Part shown: positions 63,979 through 64,000 of the stretch, one piece after another | How positions within the stretch are numbered: position 1 is the stretch's first letter | Layout of the letters: each line of letters starts with the position of its first letter | NCBI GenBank assembly: GCA_944372335.1 | Contig: CALVYQ010000001.1 | Location: forward strand, 166,685 to 230,684 | Direction: 5' to 3' | DNA: 64,000 bases | Origin: an uncultured Clostridia bacterium | GTDB lineage: Bacteria; Bacillota; Clostridia; Christensenellales; UBA1242 | Notes under the pieces: generated by a model | The model's input: the letters and a program-made list of their open reading frames with translations, nothing else | The model's database searches: none | Told to the model about the DNA's origin: nothing | Position numbers and translations under genes: made by a program

Positions 63979-64000
63979 TAGCCAAGTGCAATTCCCATGA

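Overview
The window is a low-GC, AT-rich chromosomal segment from a spore-forming Firmicute of the Clostridia type. Evidence: a spoIIIA sporulation operon, Firmicutes gene orders (rpmB / asp23 / fakA, cysteine desulfurase-thiI, argR-recN, ruvCAB-queA-tgt, infC-rpmI-rplT-SpoU methylase), a phenylalanine T-box, RNase Y, and strong SD sequences. I cannot name a species; an uncultured gut-type Clostridia lineage fits best (inference). Almost everything is core housekeeping, mostly on the + strand, with accessory pieces between operons. I saw no tRNA, rRNA, CRISPR, transposase or prophage.

Layout. 1-3.6 kb: end of spoIIIAB, then spoIIIAC-AH, the mother-cell side of the feeding-tube channel. 3.7-7.6 kb: asp23, nusB, xseA, xseB, proS. 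7.7-9.6 kb: a membrane protein and a metal-exporter-like permease with a His/Cys-rich loop. 9.7-11.4 kb: rpsB-tsf. 11.5-14.1 kb: a coiled-coil protein, a double-length ThyX and convergent rpmB. 14.5-18.6 kb: asp23 paralogue, fakA and a 628-residue unknown. 18.7-31.7 kb: frr-uppS-cdsA-rseP, a cut-down PolC (N-terminal, OB and exonuclease parts only), rimP-nusA-ylxR-ylxQ-infB, rbfA-nrnA-truB and an AP endonuclease. 31.8-37.9 kb: efp, an archaeal/rickettsial-type valS, a WG-repeat protein, two tiny ORFs and rluD. 37.9-44 kb: T-box, pheS-pheT, cysteine desulfurase, thiI. 44-49 kb: argR-recN, NUDIX, ruvCAB. 49-57 kb: queA-tgt, tig-clpP-clpX, attenuated infC-rpmI-rplT. 57-64 kb: yebC, rny, small membrane proteins, a PfkB kinase/IMPase pair and a gene-poor tail.

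How the genes work together: translation (factors, two ribosomal operons, three synthetases, tRNA modification by ThiI, QueA, Tgt and TruB), ribosome assembly and RNA turnover (RimP, RbfA, NusA/NusB, RNase Y, NrnA), recombination and repair (RuvABC, RecN, XseAB, Nfo), envelope synthesis (UppS, CdsA, RseP, FakA) and proteolysis (Tig, ClpXP).

The most unusual items: the polC locus reduced to a stand-alone DEDDh exonuclease; a set of sigma-A-like promoters whose predicted start sites fall on the start codon (leaderless mRNAs); a ThyX made of two complementary degenerate copies; a run of nine Gs at the fifth codon of a sugar-kinase gene; a 48-residue Lys/Asn/Cys peptide; and a dispersed short repeat built on GTAGTATGCAATA.
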